Assembly (NCBI GenBank): GCA_013433145.1
Contig: CM024169.1
Span: forward strand, 496,001 to 560,000
Direction: 5' to 3'
From: Ascaris suum
Lineage: Eukaryota; Nematoda; Chromadorea; Rhabditida; Ascarididae
Length of the DNA: 64,000 bases
Position numbers and translations under genes: made by a program. Positions 46,081-63,494 of this stretch are shown here, one piece after another (the stretch's first letter is position 1; the number at the start of each line of letters is the position of its first letter). A model generated the notes under the pieces. It was not told where the DNA came from. It ran no database searches and saw only the letters and a list, made by a program, of their open reading frames with translations.

Positions 46081-48403
46081 GTCTGATATTTCCCATTGCC
46101 AAATTGAAATATGTTGCTCTATAGCGCGGAAACTACTGTTGAAATTAGACAGGCAGTTATTCAGTGAGTCATTCAATAACAACTGTAAACTAGCTAAGTG
46201 TTTACAGCAATTAAGGGCAGTAAGATACATAGGACAGGATCGAGTGCGGAACTTCTTCCGTTCACTGGAATTTTTATTAATTTTGTCAGTATCTATAAAA
46301 ATGGCCAAATCATATATTTCTAAGGCCCAGTTGAACCTTTACAGTTGGATCGACTCCCGTGGAGCGCAGAAGTCACGAGGCTATTTGACTTCGGTTGAAA
46401 ACAGCTAAAAATTTACAGAATAGAAAATTTTCATTTCCACAACGAAATCATGTCCAAAAGGCAAGAATCTCAGGTTCTCACCAGACTAATTTTCCTGATC
46501 AAGCAGTACTGAATTACCCAGTATGAAGAATGCTTCCAGATAGTTACCTTTCAGAAGTCCTCTAAGTTTAGAGGCGAAGTTTATAAACGCCCAAAATAGT
46601 TCTCTCCTATAAGTTATGCAGAATGAAGTTCTCTTTTCTATAGTTTATGGTAACTTCACGTTCATTTGGGAAAATAATAGAAACAAGCATTCAACGAATT
46701 AAATTTTATGAGTGCAGTTTGGGTAATTATGAGACTTTTTCAGAGATTATGTAAGACTTGTTGAATAGTCCATTGAAAAAATTGAAAAATTTCTAGGAAA
46801 AACGACGATAATGTAATGAAATGGCAACTTTTTTCCTTGCTAAAGAGTAATGCACAATATGGCATTTTAGTAAGAACGCAATCGTATCAAATTGAATTAA
46901 TAGAAGCTACGCATTTTTATTGGTGATATAATTTAATAAGCAAAATGCAGGATGTTGCGTTAATAGTGAAGATATCTTTATAGTGATACTCGAGGTTTGT
47001 ACGAACGGGAAACGCTTTGAAAAAAAAGCTCTCATAGAATCATAGATAAGTAGAATTCTGCAATTTTCCAAGGTATGATTCTTTTGTTTAAAAATTCTAT
47101 TCCTTAGAGCTCTTCAATCAATTCGTTATATTTTCATAAGTATGTATTCATCAAGATTTTCTATTTGTGATAATTTTAATGCGAATATTCTTCAAGATCT
47201 TATATTTCATAGCACTATAATCTACGCATCTTTCATAGCTATATCTCATTCCTCTTGACTTCGGCTTCTTCTCTGAGATTTGAGTCGCTAGAAGTCGGCT
47301 GCTTTTCTTTACGACGTTGCAGTCAAAGTTAAGAATTCTCTAACCTTTGATTGCCTAACATTTCTCTCCTAATATCAACAAGTACGCCCCAAACAAGAAG
47401 TAAACAAACTGCTGGTAATTGCATTACTACTGATATTAGACGAAATCGATTGTATTAGTGTTGCCTTCCAATTATTATTGTCTGTTGTTTACAGCTGTGC
47501 TGCCAATTAACAATAGTAGTAGCAGTAATTTATTCAAATAACTTTAGCAGAAAGTATGCAGTAAATAGTATCATCACCTAATACTGCTGTTTAATGCCCC
47601 TCTCTTATAGGTATTACTCGGCATTGGTAACACTTACTCGATACCTCCTACAAATGTTCATAGTAATGTTCATCACAACTAATGCTTCTTACTACAGAGA
47701 TGGTCATAACTATTGGTACTGTTGGTTATTACTCATACATCAATCAATACTTTTTCCATTAATACTAATAGAACTAATAATAGTATTGCAGTATAGCAGT
47801 AGCACTATCAGATAATACTGGTGGCAACTGAAAATGAGACTAGATATAGTAGTAACATTGCTTACTGTAACCGGTAAGAAGAAGTGTTGAACGACCTGTA
47901 GGCAGTACTAGTCGTAGCAGTTAAAAAGTTCTTTCATAAAAGCAGCCAGATCATCCTCCCTTATGAAAATTTCTTCCAATCAATCAGCCATTCGGAGCAT
48001 CAATGAAAAGAATGAAAATCGAGATTCCCAGCATTTTCCATCTCCGTCTTTATGCGGAATTCATAATGTCGGTGGAGTTGCTTGCATTGGATTTCGTTAT
48101 TCGAGCCTTCTATATCCTCCGCGTGAAAATCCCTTAAGGGAAAACCTCATTTAATTCATTTCCTCTGCGTACCACTAGAAATTCTAAAGTTGAAGAAAAA
48201 ATAATGACGAATCTATCTGCAAATATATCAATTTATGTGGGTATTTGCAGGTTACGGATTGTTTACACTTTCCAAATTTCGTCGAAACTTTATTCGTTGA
48301 ATATTTCATAAATAATTTCTATAAGTAGAAAGAAAGTGCATATTCATCTAATCTAGTAAACGTAAACGAGGTGTTCCACTAAGCTTCCGCCGACACGCCC
48401 AAA
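46081..48403. other. AT-rich DNA with a cryptically simple region
   Basis: 46030-46408 has open frames on both strands with no recognised family. From about 47400 to 47920 the sequence is unusually rich in TAGTA/TACTA/AATAG trinucleotide-like words without forming a clean array. No gene recognised. Confidence 0.4.
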
Positions 48404-48626
48404 TTGGAGCCCTTTGGATTATTGGGATTTGACCAGAAGGCCACTGGGGATCCACGAAAGCTTCCTGGCCAAATCCTCAAATCGAGAGACACTAATCAAG
48501 TTTCTTTTGATGCATCAACACTAGTGCATATGCTAGCATCGATAGTGACACGAAAGTTGCAGCATGCTGCAACACGTCACAAGCTTGCCCATGCGCCAAT
48601 GGATGACCAGAGCTTTTCAACTTTTT
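48404..48626 (+). other. GC-richer open frame, unknown
   Basis: About 75 codons open, polar (KATGDPRKLPGQILKSRDT, then a His-rich stretch), markedly richer in G+C than its surroundings, and ending in a T9G13 run. No family recognised. A coding relic or exon is possible. Confidence 0.25.
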
Positions 48627-48688
48627 TTTTGGGGGGGGGGGGGTTTCATTAGTAGTCTATGTGTGTGTGTGTGTGTGTGTGTGTGCGT
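48622..48688 (+). repeat. T9-G13 run followed by a (GT)n microsatellite
   Basis: Nine T, then thirteen G (48631-48643), then after 17 nt about 28 nt of GT repeat (48661-48688). Confidence 0.97.
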
Positions 48689-51080
<2,392 letters not shown>

Positions 51081-51551
51081 CTTATCGTGATCACCCATTT
51101 GTTTTTTCTGAACTAAAAAATTGTTGAATGTGATTCTCATTCATAATATGCAATTTTTTGATTGGTTATTGTGCAAATAAATGAATTTTTCAATTCAAAT
51201 TCATAAAAGATGTACGGGAGGAGAGAATATTTCCGTAGGAAAACCTTATTTCCTGTCATGAAAATTGATTTTATAAATATCTTTTGCCGATTTACAAATT
51301 TGCATACTTGCATTTGCATTTGTTTGCGCTGTCAATCGATCGATTTGGCGAAATTGCAAAAGTTCACGTCATGCCACCCTCTCCGACTTGATTTCCAACC
51401 TCTTGATAAGTTCGCATATACTTTTTAGAAAACGTCATTTTTCGGGGATGAAAAGCTACGAGTTCGTTAAATAAGAAGCTGCGACTTTGATTGGACAGCT
51501 AACGCAGAAAACTCATCCCACTTAAGATTTAAATTTAACCGCACCCTTTGA

Positions 51552-51584
51552 TACTATACGAGCATATGTTATGCTCGTATAGTA
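51552..51584. repeat. Perfect palindrome: 15-bp arms, 3-nt loop
   Basis: TACTATACGAGCATA, then TGT, then its exact reverse complement. It would form a stable hairpin or cruciform. It is not flanked by an open frame on either side. Confidence 0.97.
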
Positions 51585-51952
51585 ACTAAGGCCTTCGATT
51601 TAAAGAAGCAAGGAAAAAGGATAATTGTAGTAAGATGAAGGCATAAATTTCACAATTGCAAATTTTCCATAGAAAGATATAGGAAGTTGAATTTCTCTAA
51701 TGATTTTTTTTTTGGAGGAAATTTTCACTTCAAAAAATTTCTAAAATTTAGATGGAGGAGAAATTCCATCCGAAAATAATAACACACAAAATTATCAACG
51801 TTTTCATGTTTGCGATTGTAGTTTAGAAGTAGAATTAACGACGTTCTTGTAGCATAACGTCAAAAATTACCGAGATGAGGAACTTTCTTTTTTATTTTTT
51901 GAAATGCATAGATATTTGAATCAAGCTCATACAAGAGTAGTGATGCGCTCTT

Positions 51953-51972
51953 GGGAAGGGGGGGGGGGAGTG
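51953..51972 (+). repeat. Poly-G tract
   Basis: GGG AA, then eleven G, AG and TGG, in otherwise AT-rich DNA. Confidence 0.95.
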
Positions 51973-54830
51973 GATGATGGAAGGTGGAAATTCTCCAATT
52001 AAGCAAATTTATTATGTTCATTATTGCAGGTGATTTCTCCACTCGATAAATTAATTATTCATCGTTTCTAAGCACATATTTGGTGATTATCTCTGTGTTA
52101 TTTAACTAGCTAGAATTTTCGTTGATTGCGTATGCTGAGGGTTTAATTCGCTTTTTGGCTTTTAACTGCACTCATTATGGCTTTTATAATTGTTTTCGAT
52201 CCGTAATTTTTGATTGTCTGGCAAAGTTTATGTTGTAGAGGAATTACTGCCTTCAGTGAATACTGATATATGTTCGGCTAACTTCTCACTATTTATACTA
52301 TTCATAAAAAAGAAAGAGAGAAAGGAAACAAAGGGGAAAACGCTTCATAGAAATTAAGGTGATATGTGGCCGTTTTAATTAATTAGACCTTCAAACGAAT
52401 TGTTTGCCTAATTTTTCTGATCACAAATGAAATAACGTCGAATAAAGCGTTCTTGTTTTAAAATGTCAACCAACGCATATTGTTAAATTGAATATGTTTG
52501 TTGTGCCGTTATTTGCAAATTCAAATTTCAACTTGCGAATTTGATGGCACATTAAATGGCGCATTTTTTTTTTGCAAATAGTGGGATCGATAAGAAAAAA
52601 TTCCAAGAATGACTAAAATCATAGATTATGTTGAGGCGATTTATATATCTAAGCTGCCAGAGGATAGACACAAACACACCTAGACACCCGTCATAGACTC
52701 AAGATATTAATAAACAATTTCCTGCTATTTACAGCGGTAAACGGAAATGAAAAGCGTAGTCTGCATTATAGCGGACTTATCTCTATACATGCTGAAGTGA
52801 TTGTCAGTTTGCGTCCATTTGTTAAGTTCGAGTGAATGTATATTAATAGAGCAATTTTATTATTGAATTCATTCAATTTTATTATTGAATATTATTGAAT
52901 TCATATGTTCTTGTTAATTCTAATTATATATCCTTCATTTGCGCTTTAATGCGCTGTTAGTAATTAATTCTGCGTTAATAACTCATCACGATGATTTCAA
53001 ATTGGGTAATCGTTTTTTTTTTGTGACATTTAATATCTCACTTTTCTCTCTGCAAAACTTTTAAATCAAACGTCGATAAATTACACTCAAATTTACGGCA
53101 AGTAATTTCCGCTCATTGAAAACATCTGGCAATGCTTGCATATTTGCTCATCGCAATGATTTTGCGCTATATTTTCGAAATTTTCTGGCATACTGTCCAG
53201 TATTTCGGCACTTCGCCAACATGAGAACGGTAGAGATCGTCTTACGCTAAAAAGATAACTAGTTATAAGAATCTAAGAAAGATTCCTGTAGGGAAAATTC
53301 CTTTCCGTCCTATGCGGCTATCTCTATTCCGTCTCCGTCGCAATGTTATGAAATAACGAAACATTGGAAAATGTATCGAGTAATATGCGCAAAATCGTTA
53401 TATGCAACGATACTAATTAAATAAGGCACCAAAATGCGCCCTATTGATAGAAAGATCGCCACAAATATCAACTCAACATATATGCCGGCATGAAAATTCG
53501 ACAGAATAATTTGAAAAAGTTTGTGAATTGCAATATTTGCAAATATTTGTAAAATTCCAACTTCATTGCAAAAGATTATTTTCTAATGCATGTAATACCA
53601 TGTAAAAATGTCATAGAATCTCATAGTCGATTTTTTTTATTATGCGAGCGACTGAATGTAACCCAAAAGTGTATTTTTTTTAGTGAGTTAAATCGCAAAG
53701 GTTTATCTCATGAAAGTCACATCACTCTTATGTGCTTCTCATTCTCTCATTAACATTTTCATTTTCATTGCGTTGCGCCGTTTTCATTTTTTTTTTTTTT
53801 GGTTTTTTTACAATCTTTTTCCAAAAGAAATCGTTTCGAAAACATCGCGTCGGGGTAATTGTTTGTCTGGAAGCGCATGCTCACATGTGATTTTTGTCGT
53901 GTTGCTTCATATTTTCACCTGGATGATGAGGATAGAGATGATTACGTTTATAAGGCAATAAGGCATTTTTTTCCTCAGTTTTAGTAATCCTGATGCAGTC
54001 GGTTAGTATAATCGTTGCAAACGCAAAAGTAACATGTATACGGTACAATCCGCACTTCTCATCTTTGCCACTATATCCCATAAGGTACATTTCCTAAGCA
54101 GTGAATTTCATTTGACCTATACTCTTCGAAATAGCAACCCAGCAGAATGATAATTTTTACTGGAGAAAATTGTCCTCCTATGATTATTCGATTTCTTCTT
54201 GTACTCTCTTATTCGTCTATTTGGCTAATGATAATACAACTTGGCTAGATGTTCGAAAAAAAATGAGAGGATTGCCTTGATTACAGTGTCGACTGATGAT
54301 ATTCATTAAGACTGAAAGAAGTTGCATTCAATCGAACATATGAAATATACGCTGCCAAGCAAATTTGTAAGAATTAGCGATCATAATAGATATTGCATTG
54401 CGTAAAGCGATAACTAACCTGCTAAACATCGATGCAGAAGTACTGGTAAAGAATATACTAAAAACTGCCCTTGGAAGCATTACTGGTGTAGATTATGTTA
54501 AAATCTGCTCGGTAATTAAGAAACCGATAGGAGAGATCCTCAGCCTCAGTAAAAGAGAACCGGAATAAGAAACACAACCTAAGCGATCAACTATAAAATG
54601 AGGACTACTCGACTCAAATATCATTTTGTCGAGAGATCGTTGAGCAATCCTAAGAACCCTAATTACAGCGAAAAGTTTCCAACGGTCATCACGACATCAG
54701 AGCAGTCAAATTGTTACAAAAGCCTGGAAGCAAGTGTTGCAAGGACTGATTCACATGGAGTGAACCATTTTGTATCGTAGTGTTTTGCGCATCTTCACTC
54801 GTTCTCACCCCTTTCCTCTCCTCCCCTACT
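51973..54830. other. AT-rich DNA, nothing recognised
   Basis: Contains TTATTATTGAATTC-type partial duplications around 52857-52905 and T runs. No gene recognised. Confidence 0.45.
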
Positions 54831-55143
54831 CCCCCCCCCCCCCCACCCTCACACCCTCCATTGCCGCTACTCTTGAAGTTCCTGTTGCCCATAATACATC
54901 ACCGTTATTTTCTCTAGCCTAAATTTATTTCCAGGTCACATTTATAGAAGTAGTTGTCAAATGCGCATGCAGAACCAAGTTGTCCCGAAACAGTTGCAAT
55001 CTGCTGTTGTTCTTTTCATTTCGTTTTTTAATATCGGTTGCCATATTAACTGCATTTATCCTTGCTGGCAGACTTGGCTATGCTTGCTCAACGCGACAAT
55101 TTACTCATCCTCCCCCCACCACCCCCCCACCCCCCCCCCCCCA
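54831..55143. repeat. Pair of poly-C tracts
   Basis: A C14 run at 54831-54844 and a C/A tract at 55111-55142 that includes a run of at least twelve C, about 270 bp apart and in the same orientation. Confidence 0.95.
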
Positions 55144-56317
55144 CTCTCCTCCCTTTCCGTCTTCTACTTAGCAAAACAGCAAAAATGCGAAGTATTCAAC
55201 TGCGAAGATTTTTGGCTGGTCTCATCGCTGAATATCTCTTAAAGGTCTTCTGCTACAGCCAATTGCTGGTCTAAATGAAATTTAGAAAAGCTTTTGCAAA
55301 ATCTTCTAGATGTGCGTTTTTCTCTATCACGGGAAGTTATTTCCTTCATGACCAAGTTTAAATACATTAAATTATTTATTGAAGAAGACCTATGCTAAAA
55401 ACATTTTGCATCATTTTGGTGTACAAATTTAGTGCCTAAGCGATTATTGTATGCACTAGCAATTATTTCGTTGATACTATCAACAGTAAACATTTATAAG
55501 ATAAGTCTTTCCTATATCAACACTATCATCGAAATCTACGCAACAAGGAAAGTCAGACGTTCAGATAAACCCAAATACGGCGAGATAATTGTAGCGGCTA
55601 CTCGCAAAAAAGCATTTTTTAAAAAATAGGTGGATTGACGTTTAAAGTCAGACGTTTAAAATCGGATTTACCGATCGATGGTGTACGCGTCTAAGAATTG
55701 CCATAGAGATTGCAGCACAAAACATTGCTTCATTTACATCAAAAATCGAAAGAACGGCATTATTGACTTTGAAAAATTTTTTCGGCAGTTTTGATCTGTG
55801 CTCAAAATCGATCTTAGAGAGATATTAAATGATGACATTATTAAGGACGAAAAATGCGCAAACGTATTTGCTGATGTTATCAAAATGAACTGTTAGATTT
55901 TTCGTCAAAATGTAGGCTGTTGACGATGAATAGCTAGATTTTTTTTTTGCCTTGCAAGTTTATATCATTCATTCTGTTTTTTTTTTCTTTTTCAAATGTT
56001 CCTACATGTTTGAAATGAAAGCTGACTGAGCGAATAAATTTACCAGTCAAAAAATTAAGCCAAGCTAAAATGCAATGTCGGAAATTTTGGCGAAGAGTAA
56101 TTTTGCCAAAAAATTTTCAATAGGAATGGATTTTTTGGACTTTTTTTTATACCATAAGGAGTAGCTACAATCTGCGAGTGGTGCTTTGCTATAAAGTGAC
56201 TAGAAGATACCTTTCACCTGAGGATCGTCGGCAAACAGCTTTATCTTCCTTAGCACTTCCATTTCCTCAACATTTTCCCTGACGCATATGCACTTTGAGC
56301 CGATATTTTAGAATTTA

Positions 56318-56506
56318 TTGATCTTTGTTTGCAAATCAAAGGTCATTACTCGTCATAACCATGGTACACCGCTAACAGCGATAATTAGTGCACGGCTGAC
56401 GATAGAATTTAATGATGCATTGACACTATTGCGAGATGACGAGCAATTTCGATGTGTGGAAAAGCACTTTAGGCAGCTATTCGCCTTACTTACTCCATTA
56501 AGATGA
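56318..56506 (+). other. Coding-like island, unknown
   Basis: A + frame with GC above background ends LRDDEQFRCVEKHFRQLF and a stop. Protein-like composition, but no family recognised and splice partners not identified. Confidence 0.25.
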
Positions 56507-57576
56507 TATATTACGATTAAGTACACTTCAAGCATTACATCAAAGTTTACTATGATCGTTTTTCATGTAAAGAGGCAATTATCCTCGAATGAATTATCAC
56601 TCGTGTCCATTCTCCTTTTCTCCTTCAAGTAATCTCCTTTTTCCTCTCTCTCAAATAGCCGATACCGAAAAAAAATCTCCTATGTTGGCTTTTATAATGG
56701 CCAAATGAGGAAAAATTAACTGTAACAACGGAATTTCAATCCGTTCCATGTTTCCATAGATATTTCTCGTTGAAATGGCGATTACAATATTAAGAGTCAT
56801 CTCTTTCAATGCCATGATCTCTCAATATCGATATCCATATAAAATCTGAAGTGGATTTTGCTATACTGCGCTTTTGGCAACTATAATAGTGAAGCTTATT
56901 TTGCAGATTTCATATTGAGCCATGTAATGCAAAAAGTGTTCGGCCTTTTCAAAGAGTGTATTCTCTTCCGGCCATTCTCTTCCATTCTCTTCCGAGCGTT
57001 GCTGACGGATGGGAACGAGAGAGACAATAAAATTTTGATCGTAGATATACGGTCTTCCTCAAAATTGTATGGCCGACAACAGTTTTTCATTAATTCTTAA
57101 GTCACCGCTCCTGAATTACCTTCGAAGATAAGGACCTCGTGAAAATTCCTTAATTTTGGACCTGGTATATCGTGGTTTTCATGCGCGTTAACAAATTCGT
57201 TTTGCTAAAACGAGTTAGAATGAATACATGTCTGAATGCCTGTCTGTGTTTGTTTGTGTGTCCGTTCGTTCAGTCGTTTCAACGATGCAAATGGTAAATC
57301 TGGATCTCCGAAATGGTTGAGTAATTGAAATAATAGAATGATCTTCAACATCACAACTCATTAATCAGTGAATTTGAAGGAATTCATAGAAATTTAAGCG
57401 TCAGAAAAAAATTTCCATGCGTTTCACATCAATATGTTTTTTATTTCGTATCAGCGTGATTTTTAAAGGAAATTTGCATAGATCATTGCATAGGTTGTAT
57501 TATGAGCGCATTATTTGCATAGTTGATTTTGATTGATAAGTTGCGAAAATGGGTGCTTAGATGAACTTATGCTCAT

Positions 57577-57726
57577 GATCGCTGCCAAGACAGAACAAGT
57601 ACTTATAGGACTCTTCTATCGTGCTTTGTTGGGATGTTTAAGGAGCACTGATCACATATTCGATGCTCGTTTGCAAAATGACTATGCAATTGCTTTTGCT
57701 CGCAGCATAAAAGAAACAAGAATTAG
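57577..57726 (+). other. Candidate internal exon, unknown
   Basis: Bounded by GGTGCTTAG and a possible donor TAG|GTGTCA. The open frame reads LMLMIAAKTEQVLIGLFYR and then HIFDARLQNDYAIAFARSI; GC is above background. No family recognised and no joining exon found. Confidence 0.3.
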
Positions 57727-58214
57727 GTGTCACTGACGTCAACATTGCCTATTTTACAAATTTAGAATCACATGCATATGAATATGACTTTTTTCTTTGC
57801 AACGAATTTTGGCCAGGTTGATTCATGTGAGCAATGTGGCACTGGCCATTATGCTTTGGCTATTTTTATCAATGCGCCTAGACAAATTATGCGTTAATAA
57901 ATATACATATGCACAGTTGATTGTGCTCCTAAAGAAGAGTCAACTATAGAAATACTTTCGATGTGTAATTGCTGAATGCCACAATTTTCAAGTACTTCAG
58001 CACAAAAGGAATCAATTCACTCAGCATTAGTGGTCGATATCCGCTATATTATAACTCGGCATGACTAAATATTTCGATGCGAAATGGTTACTTCAGAGTA
58101 TACTCGTTCTTTTACTGTATATTATCACTTGTATAGAAAAATTAAGGCTAAGGTTTATTATAGCTTTATGTTTTAGTATTGCATTCTTTTTTTGAAACAA
58201 ATATAAGGGTGATG

Positions 58215-58250
58215 TAGCTCTTTGATGTTGTTTAGCTCTTTGATGTTGTT
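58215..58250 (+). repeat. 18-bp perfect tandem duplication
   Basis: TAGCTCTTTGATGTTGTT twice, head to tail. Confidence 0.95.
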
Positions 58251-58463
58251 CAATTTTTGCCAGTTGCCATAATTCAACTTCAACGGCTTCGATTTTTTAG
58301 CTCAGCTTAATTCTAATTCACCTTTCGTGATTCTTAACAGAATGTATCACGTCATTTGATACTTTCGGGATGAAATATTTCATCTTTTTTTCCACTGTCA
58401 CAATTGAGTTTCACCATTGAAAAACCCGATGAGCTCTATGCGAGAGTCTAGCTCGAAGAGTTT

Positions 58464-58891
58464 TTAGACGACCTTTCCAAACCTTTCACAAAATGTCATT
58501 ACTGAGTCATCAGGTCTGTGAGCATCTGTGATTAAGTTCGTTCGGTGGTGCCATCTTACGAAACGCCAAAGATACCATGATGGAATTTGTTGCATTAGTG
58601 CACAATCATCGTTTGAAATCTTTGCTGCACCCAACCATAGTACCAATGCACTTCAGAATTCCAAATAAATAGGCATGGACTTTCCTCGGGGAACGGCCAT
58701 ATGTGAGCAAGAACGAACTTCTCATTGAATATTTGTGCATATGATCGATTGAATCGGTGAAGAAGCGAATTCAAAATGCCTGTTCCTTTTTTTTGAAGTG
58801 GTGGATCAGCTTGAAAGTGATGTAGCTGGTTCATTAAAAGCATCAATTTTGCAACTCTAACTTCAATTGAAGCTAACGAATACATATACAT
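58464..58891 (-). pseudogene. Overlapping minus-strand frames, possible broken coding fragment
   Basis: 58595-58891 is open for 98 codons from an ATG, with FNEKFVLAHIWPFPEESP and SEVHWYYGWVQQRF, then a TAA. A second frame stays open over 58464-58646. The change of frame within a GC-richer stretch is what a frameshifted old gene or transposase would give. No family could be named. Confidence 0.3.
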
Positions 58892-60155
58892 ATAAGTTTA
58901 TATTATTTCATTATGATGTGTTTTTAAGTGCAAATATGCAAAAAGCAATTCTAGAAAGCACCGATGATATATGAGGTTATTGAATATGAATGCATAAACC
59001 AAAAATAACGGCACGGCATAGCATCGTTCCATTTTCCATTATGCTCAAGTTTTCGCGGTTCTAATAATAAAATGAACATATGAGTGATGTGAAATTCAAT
59101 TACCGAATTAATACAAAATCAAACAAAATGAGATAAGAAAAAAAAACGAAAATAACGCAAGAGAAAAAATGCACTAAAACGTGCAAACATAAGGAACATA
59201 GAATGAATGCAAAAGAAAGGAAACATGCAAACCATGACCGAAAGAGATTATTGTTGGAGAAGGTTTGTAATTTTATGAAGATACACTGAATATAAGTGCT
59301 CTATAAAAAGAGGGCGATATTTTTTACTTCAATAAAAAAAATGACAATTTTTTATTCAAGATGCGACTAATAAGAGGAACGAATTGAAATTAGCATTTAG
59401 TTTATAGATTTCAAGCAAAAATTAAGATCGACGAAAATTTATTGGGTGGTGGAAAAAAGTCTCCGAATTTTGGTCTCCGAGAAAGTATGAACTATTTGAT
59501 AATATAGCAATAGACCGGGAAAATTGCTCACCACAATTGCAACGGCTAAAGATGAAACATTTTTTTGTGGATGAGATTCACAGTTTTTCATTTCTGCTTC
59601 ACACGTGACTTTCCGTGATGTAAAGTAATTTGCCTAGTATTGAACATTTTCAAATATAATTACATCGAGAAGTGTGATACTGCAGACGACCGTGTATCAT
59701 GAACAACCACTTATGATAGTGTTCAAAACAATAGTGTTAGAAGATCTGTGGATACCGTTTGAAAGTTTGAATTCTTTCTTTTAAGACTAGAAGCAATGTT
59801 GGTCACAGCGAAGAGACAGATGAGCCCTCACGCAAAGATCACCAATAACAGTTTTAGTGACTATTAAAAGCGAATTTTTCTAAGCATAGATGCTACTCAA
59901 AAAGAATAGCTATATGCACTACCTGGTGAATTGCCACCTCTAATTGCCAGCTTGTTTACTAGCCATTCAAATTATCAAGATCCTTCTATAGAATTTAATA
60001 AAGCCAATAGCGGAATATATTCAGCGAATACCTCATATGTATCACTTAACTCTAACGGATATAGTCATATATGACAAACAAAAAAAGGGCCCGAGACATT
60101 CCAATGAATTATACCGCTATTCAAAAAAGTCTAAAAAAATTTCCCCAATCATTTA
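58892..60155. other. AT-rich DNA, nothing recognised
   Basis: A-rich, short frames only. Confidence 0.45.
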
Positions 60156-61005
60156 ATTACTGCATTCATTTGAACCACTTAGTTTTCGAACTATATCGTT
60201 AACGTGTATACGCATTAAGCATGTACAATCATATTTCTAGTTTTGCTGTCAAAAAATAATGGAAAATTCTACGGATAAATGTCAAAAACCGTGATTTAAA
60301 CAACGCATTGTCAGTGGATTTGTAATTAGTGATGGAATTCAACCAATGTAAGACGACAGTCTTCTCCCTTGAGGCACACTGCTTGTTACGTTGTTGCTCC
60401 TCTGACAGTGATTCTCTGACTCTGATTCGAAAGATCCTTCCAGTAAAAAAGTTTTTAATCGTTCCATTAGGGACCTGTTGACATCATAGGCTTCTAATTT
60501 CTGGAGCAACTTTTTGCGATGGCACTAGACGCCTTTCCATAAACGACATCAGTCTGAATTCCATCGATCGTAGTTATGATCCACTTTTCCAGAGAAGAAA
60601 TCGGCAGAGACACATCGATTACCTAGGCTAAATTCCGAATTAGCAGGACTGATTCGATTTTAACTAAGCAAATGCTCGGCAATGTAGCCTTTGAAAATAA
60701 TTTCTAGCACTCTGCTAGGTGAGGAAATTGGCATAATGCGAAATTGGACTTTGCTTGAAAATATTGCCCATAGGATAGGAAATTGTGCTTAAGGTGAGCT
60801 TGATGAAATAAGGTGATATCCCTTCAGGCATAGGAGGAGTTTTTTCAGCTAAATTTTCAGTTCCTTTCTGAATGAAATGAGACCTCATATCTAGAAGCAG
60901 TGAGTGATTTCGGCAGCATCTCATAGGGAACCTAAGCAGTAGTTCTAATTGAAACTCATGGTGAAAAAAAAAAACTGTGCAGAACTTCATTTTGAAGAGA
61001 ATCAT
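60156..61005 (-). mobile_element. Decayed non-LTR retrotransposon (LINE) reverse-transcriptase fragment
   Basis: Reading the minus strand from 61005 downwards, reverse-transcriptase blocks appear in the right order but in all three frames. They are PEGISPYFIK (60799-60828), SRVLEIIFKGYIAEHLLS (about 60663-60716), DGIQTDVVY before the catalytic motif A (60539-60565), KLLQKLEAYDVN then RIRVRESLSEEQ (about 60395-60512), SVPQG (60366-60380), and HVNDIVRKLSG (about 60170-60203). The typical family order is DGI..YF-K, VLE, DVVY.DF.KAFD, KL, RV...S, GVPQGS, IND, FADD. The FADD box was not found, and about 140 extra bases separate VPQG from the ND block. Frameshifts and stops make it non-functional. 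CR1/jockey-like is the best guess for the clade. Confidence 0.8.
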
Positions 61006-63105
<2,100 letters not shown>

Positions 63106-63458
63106 ATTCTCTTCGCTTTGCTTCACAGGACTACTATTAGCCATTTATGGAAAAACAAAACAGTGAAACTGAAGATTGAGAAAAGCAAAAAAAGCAAAAA
63201 AAAAGCTTCTAAAGCGTTGTTTGCAATAAATTCCATCATTCGCAATAACTTCCAACATAAGGAGTGGAATAAATAACGTATTCCTCCATGCTCTAAGGCG
63301 ATGCAAAGTGACGCTCTTTACGCATTTGCTTATTTTTTTTATGTATTATGCCGCTTGATGGCATATTTTGCCAGAAGCAAGCTAAATGGATGGTATTCTA
63401 CTTTTTGAATTTCTCCAAAATTTCAAAGCTTCACATCTTTTATTCCAGTCTAACGATG

Positions 63459-63494
63459 GTCATGAATATTGATATAGTCATGAATATTGATATG
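63459..63494 (+). repeat. 18-bp tandem duplication
   Basis: GTCATGAATATTGATATA and a second copy differing only at the last base. Confidence 0.93.

Noticed and set aside
55062..55274. Proline-rich peptide frames
   Set aside because: They come from poly-C tracts read in three frames.
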